A stretch of DNA of 6,091 nucleotides, from the NCBI GenBank assembly GCA_013001805.1, contig JABDLW010000670.1, positions 1 to 6,091 on the forward strand, given 5' to 3'. Positions within the stretch are counted from its first letter, which is position 1; every line of letters begins with the position of its first letter. The notes under the pieces are model-generated. The model ran no database searches, was not told the DNA's origin, and was given only the letters and a program-made list of their open reading frames with translations. The stretch comes from Saprospiraceae bacterium (lineage in GTDB: Bacteria > Bacteroidota > Bacteroidia > Chitinophagales > Saprospiraceae). This document shows positions 1-5,988 of the stretch, in pieces. The position numbers were made by a program, and so were the translations under genes.

Positions 1-163
1 AGCCTGAGGCGATGAGTGCTTCATACATGACAATGTATTCACTGTAGTAGGTGTCATTATCTGAAACAAATAGTAGAATGGAATCTTGCTGACTGATAGA
101 TCTCCCCCAAAGCAGCAACAAACAGATCAACACCAGGGCAATTCCTTTACATCGTTTTAGCAT
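1..163 (-). CDS. DJ-1/PfpI-like exported protein, N-terminal part (runs off the window)
   Basis: The ATG lies at 163-161 and the frame stays open for 54 codons to the window edge. The protein begins MLKRCKG, followed by a hydrophobic run (IALVLICLLLLWG) and then SISQQ, which reads as a Sec signal peptide cleaved near residue 24-25. The mature part starts with a beta strand (SILLFVSDND) and then YYSEYIVMYEALIASG. This matches the opening of DJ-1/PfpI-family proteins, where the first strand is followed by a conserved Glu and a helix ending in xASG. The catalytic Cys and the rest of the fold lie outside the window, so the family call rests on about 30 residues. DJ-1/PfpI members include proteases, glyoxalases and chaperones, so no reaction can be assigned. 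The gene is on the same strand as the amidohydrolase but 428 bases downstream of its stop, so cotranscription is uncertain. Confidence 0.6.
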   Translation of the reverse strand, partial: MLKRCKGIALVLICLLLLWGRSISQQDSILLFVSDNDTYYSEYIVMYEALIASG

Positions 164-369
164 ACCTTTATTTTGGCTGATGGGCTAACCGTGGCGTCCT
201 GAAATGCGACTTTAACTCCAGATGGAATGATCTTCTGGGTTTTATTCAAAAATCATACCGCGTAACCTTTGAATCTCCGATCGCTGTCGCGGGGGCACCT
301 TGTTCCATCTTCAGCGAAAAGTTTATTTTGAATGACTTAAAGAGGTGAATTCCTTCAGATTCCATAAAT

Positions 370-390
370 GGTCTTTTAAATTTAAAGACC
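370..390. repeat. Short inverted repeat / hairpin
   Basis: GGTCTTT (370-376) and AAAGACC (384-390) form a 7-bp perfect stem around a 7-base AT loop. It lies about 200 bases downstream of the amidohydrolase stop on that gene's transcription path, so it could be part of its 3' end. There is no T-run after the stem on either strand, so it does not meet the usual intrinsic-terminator pattern. Confidence 0.3.
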
Positions 391-561
391 AGCAGAATTC
401 TATGTCCAACAGAACCTCTGTGTGTTAATAGGTATGAGAAAACCGGCGAAGCAGGTGATCGGGGAATAGTGACGACACTCCTATTAATGCGCATAATTTT
501 CCAGGAGGTGTCATTCGTCATCGAGACGCTCATATTCAATCGGTCTCGATCTTCGATTCGT

Positions 562-589
562 TCATTCGTCACTCGTCATTCGTCACTCG
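562..589. repeat. Heptad tandem repeat (TCATTCG/TCACTCG, four units)
   Basis: Four consecutive 7-base units alternate TCATTCG, TCACTCG, TCATTCG, TCACTCG, so the array also reads as two perfect copies of a 14-base unit. Imperfect units flank it (CGATTCG before; TCACTCC after, one base off). The array ends one base from the amidohydrolase stop codon (591-593). Short tandem heptads of this kind occur as intergenic filler in several bacterial phyla and are prone to copy-number change by slippage. Confidence 0.75.
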
Positions 590-590
590 T

Positions 591-2309
591 TCACTCCTTC
601 CTGATAAAGTAAACTTTAGCAATTTTACCATCTTCTATTTTATAAATCGCCAGGGCTTCCAGAGGATCATTTTCGCCAAATCCCGTCACCCGTTCCTGAT
701 CAATGACGGTGTTTCCAAATGATATGCGATTGATTATTTCGCAATGTAGTTCCGGTGTATTTTCAAACATTTTTGCATAACCCGGTTTGATGTTTGCTTT
801 GCCTTTTTGCGTCAATTCATCAGGAAAATTATATATTTCAAAATCATCGCTGTAGGGAGCCAGAAAGGCATTAATGTCCCGGGCATTATATCCGTTCAAT
901 TGCTGTTGAACCAAATCTTCTGGTGATAATTTAACGACAGTATCGGGAGCAATTATTTTTCCATTTTTGATGATTAATTCAATTTGATGTAATGCTTCCA
1001 GATCTTCCAGCGGATTCTTTCGCAATACCACAAGGTCAGCGATTTTCCCCGGCTCGATGGTACCCAATGAGTCAGATTTTCCCACCGCCGCAGCGCCACC
1101 CATGGTTGAGGCTTTTAATATTTCGGCGTTAGAAAGTCCCGCTTCTTGCATAGCTGCCATTTCTTTATAATAGGAAGATGCATGAAAAGTTCCGACATTG
1201 CCGGCATCAGTGCCGGTGGCAATTTCAATATTATTGTCCTGCAATATTTTAAGATTTTCCGCCATGATCTTTTTTTGCCTGGCATCTTGTTCGGCAAATG
1301 CTTTTTCACTTTCGCGGGCCTGTTTCAGCAGATTGCCATTTTCCAAATGCTTTAAGTCATGCGTCGAACCCAGTGGGGTGGGATGACTATATTTAAAATC
1401 ATACTTCGAAAGTGGAAGTGTGGCGGTAAAGACTTTACCATAATTGGCTCCTACAATTAAAGTGGGAATATATACCGCATTGTTTTTCTTAAATAATGCG
1501 ATAAAATCATCATCTACCCGGTGATCTTGTACACTGTGTACCAGCACATCAGCACCAGCCTTTAGTGCATACTTGGCCGTATTTAGTTGAGTTGCATGTA
1601 CAGCGACCCTTAGATTGTTTCGATGACTTTCTTCAATGGTGGCTTTTACTATCTCATAGGTTGACTCCGCGGATTGGCCCGGTAAAACGATGTACCAAAT
1701 CTTGATAAAATCTGGCTTCAACGGCAATTGTTTCTGTACCAAATCAATGGCTTCTTGCGCACTATTCACTTTGATTATTGGAGGATCTTCTATATCAAAG
1801 GCGGCCGGCTGGTACGTGGAAATCAGAGGGCCCGTCACAAAGAGAGATGCCGCAGCCACGTCTTCAAGGTTTTCGTCTCTGATGGCGTAATTTGACATGG
1901 GACCACCGATGTCCATGACACTGGTAATGCCACAGCGGAGATAGCGTTTTAGCAGATCCTGGGCATGAGATCTCAACCATTGAATCTCATCCTCATAAGG
2001 TCGATAAGCGGTCAGGTCGATCGCGTCGGGACGAGTGTACAAGCCCCCGGATTGGAACAAGTGAATATGTGCATCAATTAGACCAGGCATCAGAAACCTT
2101 TGGCTTCCGTCCAGAATTAGTACATTTTCATCAGGTTGCAAATCCGTGCCAACCTGTGAAATCAAACCGCGATCGATGGCGACGTCCTTAATCACCGTTT
2201 TACCATCTACCAGGTTGATCACCGACACATTATCAATGAAAATTTGCTCTTGTGCTTTCACACTTTGAACCAACCCCCATACCAGGAAAATCAGATGTAG
2301 AAATCTCAT
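591..2309 (-). CDS. Exported metal-dependent amidohydrolase with C-terminal NTF2/SnoaL-like domain
   Basis: The product is 572 aa. Residues 1-19 are a signal peptide (hydrophobic LIFLVWGLV, then VKA before QEQ), so the enzyme is periplasmic or secreted. Residues 20-75 and about 415-455 form the composite beta-sandwich of the amidohydrolase superfamily, closing with GTIEPGKIADLVVL. The TIM-barrel metal ligands are visible in order: H81 and H83 (GLIDAHIHL), K203 (FIKIW, probable carbamylated Lys), H238 (VAVHAT), H258 (VLVHSV) and D368 (ATGTDAG), consistent with a binuclear zinc-type site. The sequence resembles imidazolonepropionase-like or prolidase-type hydrolases, which cleave cyclic amides or dipeptides; the substrate is unknown. 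Residues about 463-572 (VQQQLNGYNARDINAFL to KIAKVYFIRKE) read as an NTF2/SnoaL-like alpha+beta domain fused to the barrel. The ATG at 2309 is chosen because the signal peptide starts there and a promoter-like motif sits just upstream. Confidence 0.9.
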   Translation of the reverse strand: MRFLHLIFLVWGLVQSVKAQEQIFIDNVSVINLVDGKTVIKDVAIDRGLISQVGTDLQPDENVLILDGSQRFLMPGLIDAHIHLFQSGGLYTRPDAIDLTAYRPYEDEIQWLRSHAQDLLKRYLRCGITSVMDIGGPMSNYAIRDENLEDVAAASLFVTGPLISTYQPAAFDIEDPPIIKVNSAQEAIDLVQKQLPLKPDFIKIWYIVLPGQSAESTYEIVKATIEESHRNNLRVAVHATQLNTAKYALKAGADVLVHSVQDHRVDDDFIALFKKNNAVYIPTLIVGANYGKVFTATLPLSKYDFKYSHPTPLGSTHDLKHLENGNLLKQARESEKAFAEQDARQKKIMAENLKILQDNNIEIATGTDAGNVGTFHASSYYKEMAAMQEAGLSNAEILKASTMGGAAAVGKSDSLGTIEPGKIADLVVLRKNPLEDLEALHQIELIIKNGKIIAPDTVVKLSPEDLVQQQLNGYNARDINAFLAPYSDDFEIYNFPDELTQKGKANIKPGYAKMFENTPELHCEIINRISFGNTVIDQERVTGFGENDPLEALAIYKIEDGKIAKVYFIRKE

Positions 2310-2314
2310 ACTTT

Positions 2315-2346
2315 CAAAATTGAATGCCCATTATGCATTGACAAAA
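2315..2346 (-). promoter_or_regulatory. Candidate Bacteroidota-type promoter of the amidohydrolase gene
   Basis: Reading the minus strand, TTTTG (2346-2342) is followed by 19 bases and then CAATTTTG (2322-2315), which matches 7 of 8 positions of the TAnnTTTG -7 element of Bacteroidota primary sigma. Only 5 bases separate the -7 box from the ATG, so the transcript would be leaderless or nearly so. The motif is short and AT-rich, so chance occurrence is possible. Confidence 0.4.
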
Positions 2347-2397
2347 CTAATGCATCTTTTGACGACCATACTGGTCTAAGATATCAAATCATCTTTA

Positions 2398-2664
2398 TCA
2401 TGAAGGCCGGTTTACCGCGTATATGATAATTTGAGGGAAAAACCGGCAACTTCCTATTTGCTTTTTACTGGATGTTGAAGTTCTTTTTTTAATAATCATG
2501 GTGAGCATCAAACCCCACCATTCCGGTTTTGCTCCATGCTCCTGATTATCATAGATTTTTCCAGTAAAGGATTTCAGGTCCTTGTATTTATATTGGGTCC
2601 ATCCGAGTTTCTGCTGTTTCTTGTAAAGAGAGAAAGTAGTATCTCGATCTTCCAGATTATATAT
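2398..2664 (-). pseudogene. Orphan open frame, probable decayed gene fragment of unknown family
   Basis: A minus-strand frame is open for 88 codons between an in-frame TAA (2667-2665) and a TGA (2400-2398). It has no ATG, GTG or TTG near its 5' end; the only ATG codons are in its middle, about 52 codons in. The predicted product has protein-like composition in its first 60 residues: NLEDRDTTFSLYKKQQ, GWTQYKYKDLKSFTGKIYDN, then KPEWWGLMLTMIIKK. After that it becomes Ser/Lys-rich and less convincing. This pattern fits the C-terminal remnant of a gene whose upstream part has been lost or frameshifted. I do not recognise the family. The alternative is a chance open frame in non-coding DNA. Confidence 0.3.
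2402..2453. repeat. Inverted repeat GAAG-GCCGGTTT / AAACCGGC-AA-CTTC
   Basis: GCCGGTTT (2406-2413) and AAACCGGC (2440-2447) are perfect 8-base complements. An outer GAAG (2402-2405) and CTTC (2450-2453) extend the pairing across a 2-base bulge, and the loop is 26 bases. It lies at the 3' end of the orphan frame. No T-run follows on either strand, so an ordinary terminator is not supported. Confidence 0.4.
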
Positions 2665-2693
2665 TTAGAAATGGAAATAACAATACTGAGGAG

Positions 2694-2726
2694 CTTAGCA
2701 AAATGATCTAATCCAGTTTTGCTAAG
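2694..2726. repeat. Perfect 10-bp inverted repeat
   Basis: CTTAGCAAAA (2694-2703) and TTTTGCTAAG (2717-2726) are exact complements separated by 13 bases. It lies in non-coding DNA upstream of the orphan frame on the minus strand. There is no adjacent T-run. It could be a protein-binding operator, a hairpin in an RNA, or a trace of a mobile-element end. Confidence 0.5.
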
Positions 2727-2833
2727 GCATTGCAAATGAGATTTTGAATTGAGAAGTATGGAGGAGGGAAGGATTAAAAAACTAAATCAATGATAACCCA
2801 GTGCCACATAACGCAAGAGCAGGGACAGACCAA

Positions 2834-2954
2834 AGACCTTTGGAAAAGGTCTACTTCCAGCCTAGTAGTTCGTAGGCGAGTGTTCTTGAGCGATCCGGTG
2901 TCCCGTATAAGTTTGCCCCGTCCATCTGGCTGGCCAAGCCGGACAGGCTGGAAG
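2834..2954. other. GC-richer block with strong self-complementarity; possible structured RNA or dispersed repeat
   Basis: The block stands out from its AT-rich surroundings. A tight hairpin is formed by AGACCTTT (2834-2841), loop GGA, and AAAGGTCT (2845-2852). Directly after it, CTTCCAGCCT (2854-2863) pairs perfectly with AGGCTGGAAG (2945-2954), enclosing 81 bases. Inside, TCCGG (2894-2898) can pair with CCGGA (2939-2943), and GGCT (2928-2931) with AGCC (2937-2940) in an alternative fold. Open frames cross it on both strands (about 2790-3035 plus, 3049-2774 minus), but neither product looks like a known protein and I treat both as by-products. No family such as tRNA, riboswitch or group II intron domain is recognised. 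The strand of any transcript is unknown. Confidence 0.35.
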
Positions 2955-3152
2955 CGAAACAAGAATAGAGATGAGGATGACATGTATTCTTCACTATTAA
3001 GTACACGAAGTATAAAACTATGTCTTACCCAATAAATATGTTCAATCACTGGATTTTATTTTAATACCGAAATTCTTGACCATTGTCTGGAAGATCCATG
3101 TCCATGCTTGGTGAACTTTATCGTATCTTCCAACCTAATCCAACCAATACTT

Positions 3153-4634
3153 ATGGTTCGTTCTAGTTTACTATGGATTATAATATCAGTGACCATTTGT
3201 ACCCAATGTCGTTACGGTGAGAATGAGATGCCATCCAGGCCAAATGTATTATTTATAGCGGTGGATGATCTGAGACCTGAGTTAGGCTGCTATGGAGCAA
3301 CCCACGTCTCCACACCGAATTTTGATCGGCTAGCGGAAATGTCCACATTATTTACCCAAGCCTATTGTCAGCAAGCCGTCTGTGCACCTTCGAGAAATAG
3401 CATCATGACTGGCCTGAGACCAGATGCAATGGGCATTTATAACCTCTACACATTTTTTCGAAAACAAGTGCCTGGTGTCACCACCCTCCCGCAACATTTT
3501 AAGAATAATGGATATTTTACCGAAAGAATTGGTAAGATTTATCACACCGGTCACGGCAACCTGGATGACAGCCTGTCCTGGTCCCAACCTGCAGCCAAAT
3601 TGTGGCGACCGGAGATTGTGACCAGGGGAGATACAGTCGGCCTGGAGCGAGATTTTCCGGCGATTAATGAGAAGAAATTGCCTTTTTATCGTTCATCTCA
3701 ACCCGAAAAAAATATGTCGGATGTGGTTTCAACCGACTATGCTGTCAAGCGATTAGGGCAACTGAAAGACACGGCATTTTTCTTTGCCGTTGGTTTTAGC
3801 AAACCTCATTTACCTTTTGTGGCTCCGGCAAAATATTGGGATCTATATAACCCGGGTAAGATTGAGATACCCTCCCGAACGGTGCCAGAAGGAATGCCCG
3901 GCGTAGCACTACATCAATTCGGAGAGCTGCGCAAATATCATGGAATTCCGGAAGACGGACCGCTCGATGACGAAACATCGAGGAATCTTATTCATGGCTA
4001 CTACGCCGCCGTAAGTCTGGTTGACGCTCAAATCGGTAAGTTGTTACAGGCGATAGAAGATAATGACTTGCTAGATAACACCATCATCGTACTTTGGGGT
4101 GACCATGGTTGGAAATTAGGTGATTATGGGGGTTGGTGTAAGCATACTAATTTTGAGGTAGACACCAGGGTTCCACTTTTTATTATGAATCCCAAAGATC
4201 GGGCTGGTCAGAAGTCAAACTCGATCGCTGAACTGGTTGATCTATATCCTACGATTTGTGATTTGGCAAATCTTCCCTTGCCTGATCATTTAGAAGGACA
4301 AAGTTTAATACCCATTCTAAAAGATCCAACAGCGAAAGTAAAAGAAGTCGCATTAAGTCAGTATCCCCGGGGAAAATCCTTAGGCTACGATCGAAAGAAT
4401 GAGTGGATGGGATATAGTTTGAAGTCCGGAAACTTGAGATTTACCCGTTGGCAGAAATATGAAAATCCCAATGAAGTCTTAGCCATGGAATTATACGATC
4501 ATAGTAGTGGACCGGTAGCTATAAAAAATCTGGCGATAGATTCAAATTATACCAGAGACTTGGAAAGGATGAATAATTTGCTCAATCAGGAATTATCCAA
4601 ATATCACCGGCATAAACCAGAAAAATCTGATTAA
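3153..4634 (+). CDS. Sulfatase, Cys-type, iduronate-2-sulfatase-like
   Basis: Starting from the ATG at 3153, the product is 493 aa. It opens with a signal peptide (MVRSSLLWIIISVTICTQC); the Cys residues leave a weak lipoprotein possibility, but the residues before them do not fit a good lipobox. An in-frame TTG at 3108 would add 15 residues ahead of the signal peptide and is less likely. The sulfatase fold follows at about residue 30: PNVLFIAVDDLRPELGCYG with metal ligands D38 and D39, then CAPSR with C77 (the Cys converted to formylglycine) and R81. Further active-site residues are K128 and H131 (IGKIYH), H219 (SKPHLPF), D317 and H318 (WGDHGW) and K330 (CKHTNF). The order, spacing and flanks closely follow human iduronate-2-sulfatase, including QQAVCAPSR, and MGYS near the C terminus. 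It should hydrolyse a sulfate ester, probably on a uronic-acid-type sugar, outside the cytoplasm. No maturase or other polysaccharide-utilisation gene is beside it. Confidence 0.93.
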   Translation: MVRSSLLWIIISVTICTQCRYGENEMPSRPNVLFIAVDDLRPELGCYGATHVSTPNFDRLAEMSTLFTQAYCQQAVCAPSRNSIMTGLRPDAMGIYNLYTFFRKQVPGVTTLPQHFKNNGYFTERIGKIYHTGHGNLDDSLSWSQPAAKLWRPEIVTRGDTVGLERDFPAINEKKLPFYRSSQPEKNMSDVVSTDYAVKRLGQLKDTAFFFAVGFSKPHLPFVAPAKYWDLYNPGKIEIPSRTVPEGMPGVALHQFGELRKYHGIPEDGPLDDETSRNLIHGYYAAVSLVDAQIGKLLQAIEDNDLLDNTIIVLWGDHGWKLGDYGGWCKHTNFEVDTRVPLFIMNPKDRAGQKSNSIAELVDLYPTICDLANLPLPDHLEGQSLIPILKDPTAKVKEVALSQYPRGKSLGYDRKNEWMGYSLKSGNLRFTRWQKYENPNEVLAMELYDHSSGPVAIKNLAIDSNYTRDLERMNNLLNQELSKYHRHKPEKSD

Positions 4635-4673
4635 TTCACCGGTCAATATTTGATAAAAATCATAAATTATTCT

Positions 4674-4701
4674 GGCAAGTAAAAAGAGACCTTTATTTGC
4701 C
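4674..4701. terminator. Candidate hairpin between the convergent sulfatase and glycosylase genes
   Basis: GGCAAGTAAA (4674-4683) and TTTATTTGCC (4692-4701) can form a 10-bp stem with one G-T wobble and an 8-base loop. It sits 40 bases after the sulfatase stop and overlaps the last codons and stop of the glycosylase on the opposite strand. Position favours a shared terminator, but neither side has a clean T-run, and the stem is AT-rich in its upper half. Confidence 0.35.
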
Positions 4702-5292
4702 ATGTTGCCATAAATAGATCATCGCTACCGAACCGTACGGTGAATATCTATCTTTAAAAACCCGAAATTGTTCTTTGTTCAAATGACTTAAGTCGTGCAA
4801 TTGCCTCAAACTGCGACGGATGATTAAATCGTCGTAACTAAAGATGTTTGGCCTTTCCAGGGCATGCAATAAAAGCATCTCTGCCGTCCAGCGTCCCACG
4901 CCGGGTAATGCGGTCAGCATCTTAATTGCATTTTCATCAGGCATTTGAGGCAACTGGGAGAGATCCAGCTTTCTCTCTATGACCGCTTGAGCTATGCCTT
5001 TTATGTAGGTGACTTTTCTGTGTGTCATACCACATTTTTGTATCTCCTCTGCCTTGGCTTCAGCAATTTCCCGGGGTCCGACTTTTTTAACCAATGCTTC
5101 CATGCGTTTATAGACAGTGCTTGCTGCTTGACTGGAAATTTGCTGAGCAATAATACTTTGTATCAGCGATTGAAATGCATTGGGATTAATCCGCCGGTTT
5201 AATTTGCCGTATTTAAGAATAATGGAGCCCAGGCGCTCATCTTGACGGGTGAGATGATCTGTTTCAATTTGTCCATATTTAAAATACTGCAT
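4693..5292 (-). CDS. DNA-3-methyladenine glycosylase II-type base-excision repair enzyme (HhH-GPD)
   Basis: The product is 199 aa and cytoplasmic. Residues about 36-60 (NPNAFQSLIQSIIAQQISSQ) are the typical first HhH-GPD helices. The helix-hairpin-helix is at 126-140 (LTALPGVGRWTAEML). The catalytic Asp is D155 in YDDLIIRR; it lies 20 residues after W135, the same spacing as W218 to D238 in E. coli AlkA. The enzyme should remove alkylated purines such as 3-methyladenine by cleaving the N-glycosidic bond. It is shorter than E. coli AlkA because it lacks the N-terminal AlkA_N domain and holds only the glycosylase core. There is no C-terminal four-Cys cluster, which argues against endonuclease III or MutY. 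It converges on the sulfatase and is 155 bases downstream of the flavin-barrel gene. No adaptive-response gene such as ada is nearby. Confidence 0.9.
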   Translation of the reverse strand: MQYFKYGQIETDHLTRQDERLGSIILKYGKLNRRINPNAFQSLIQSIIAQQISSQAASTVYKRMEALVKKVGPREIAEAKAEEIQKCGMTHRKVTYIKGIAQAVIERKLDLSQLPQMPDENAIKMLTALPGVGRWTAEMLLLHALERPNIFSYDDLIIRRSLRQLHDLSHLNKEQFRVFKDRYSPYGSVAMIYLWQHGK

Positions 5293-5447
5293 TTTAATAC
5301 CTTGATTTCATCACTGTATCATTATTTGGTGTCTAGTTGTTTTCTGTGTCTTTGTGAATCGCCTCTAACTAATTTTATTGATCAGTTACACTCACCAGGC
5401 ACTTTTCCGGACCAGTAGTTGCCCGGACGTGGCGGTAAATAGCTACC

Positions 5448-5900
5448 TCACAGACCATACAATCTCCGTGCATTGGTAATCTGCTCTGCTTCTGTAGTGT
5501 CCGGATATAAAATATACCTGGGTGCAATGATGGGTTTTGACTTGATTACGTAGATTTTTATGATACTGCTGAAGGGGAAGTCTCCCTGGGTTATTTTCAA
5601 TAAAATCTTTTCCATAGCGGTAAATTCTTCATGATCACTTTCAATGATCTCGGCCTGCCCCTTCAATTGGAAACCCTTTTGTACGAGAATGTCAATGAAA
5701 CTAATGCAAACCCGGTAATTTCGGCGAATATTTTTCATTGTCTGGGGAGAGGCAATATTGGCAATGATGATGGAGTCATTTTTGTAAGTTGCAAATACCT
5801 CCTTAGGAGATACATTAGGTTGGTTTTCTGTGGAAGAAGTCGCCAACCAACACAATACACTTTGATCAATATATTTCTTGATTTCTTCTGTGAGATTCAT
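5448..5900 (-). CDS. Pyridoxamine 5'-phosphate oxidase-like, FMN-binding split-barrel protein
   Basis: Taking the ATG at 5900, the product is 150 aa (MNLTEEIKKYIDQS to NARRLYGL). The frame is open further upstream, but that stretch lacks protein character, overlaps the end of the preceding gene in another frame, and is separated by a promoter-like motif, so the inner ATG is preferred. Features of the flavin split barrel are the first helix and strand (residues 5-22, ending CWLATSS), the NVSPKEVF segment (29-36), IIIANIASPQTMKNIRRN (44-61), then VCISFIDI and GFQLKGQAEI (77-85), where the barrel strands pack against FMN. It is shorter than true PdxH (around 215 aa) and lacks the PdxH C-terminal end, so it is better called a family member of unknown substrate than a vitamin B6 biosynthesis enzyme. 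No signal peptide is seen. Confidence 0.85.
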   Translation of the reverse strand: MNLTEEIKKYIDQSVLCWLATSSTENQPNVSPKEVFATYKNDSIIIANIASPQTMKNIRRNYRVCISFIDILVQKGFQLKGQAEIIESDHEEFTAMEKILLKITQGDFPFSSIIKIYVIKSKPIIAPRYILYPDTTEAEQITNARRLYGL

Positions 5901-5923
5901 GCATCTTGCAGATTGATTGGAGT

Positions 5924-5955
5924 GAAATGTAGCTAAATGCCTTAATCGGACAAAA
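5924..5955 (-). promoter_or_regulatory. Candidate Bacteroidota-type promoter of the flavin split-barrel gene
   Basis: On the minus strand, TTTTG (5955-5951) is followed by 19 bases and then TACATTTC (5931-5924), matching 7 of 8 positions of TAnnTTTG. The spacing is the same as in the candidate upstream of the amidohydrolase. Transcription would start near 5917, giving a leader of roughly 17 bases before the ATG at 5900. It supports that ATG and independent transcription from the preceding gene. Confidence 0.45.
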
Positions 5956-5988
5956 TTTTTTTTCAGGTAGGAGGTGTGAAAATGAGCA

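Larger units (their letters stand above)
164..590. other. Gene-poor interval between the DJ-1-like gene and the amidohydrolase
   Basis: No gene can be supported here. A minus-strand frame with a GTG start is open from 572 to 246 (108 codons), but its product has no recognisable domain, is rich in Arg and Ser, and its start lies inside a tandem repeat; I judge it non-coding. A second minus-strand frame, 249-157 (TTG start, 30 codons), ends by overlapping the DJ-1-like start codon (ATGCTAA). A short hairpin (370-390) and a heptad repeat (562-589) are listed separately. No Bacteroidota-type promoter is apparent directly upstream of the DJ-1-like start. Confidence 0.5.

Noticed and set aside
246..572. 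Minus-strand 108-codon open frame with a GTG start
   Set aside because: Its start falls within the heptad repeat, the product matches no family I recognise, and its composition is not protein-like; it is probably a chance frame.
2774..3049. Minus-strand 91-codon and plus-strand 81-codon frames over the same DNA
   Set aside because: Both cross the self-complementary block and give Arg/Ser-rich or Cys/Trp-rich products without domains; structure and composition explain them better than coding.
3108..3152. TTG start for the sulfatase
   Set aside because: It would put 15 polar residues ahead of the signal peptide; the ATG at 3153 places the peptide at the N terminus.
5406..5427. TCCGG/CCGGA inverted repeat downstream of the flavin-barrel gene as a terminator
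   Set aside because: Only 5 bp with a 12-base loop and no T-run; too weak to support.
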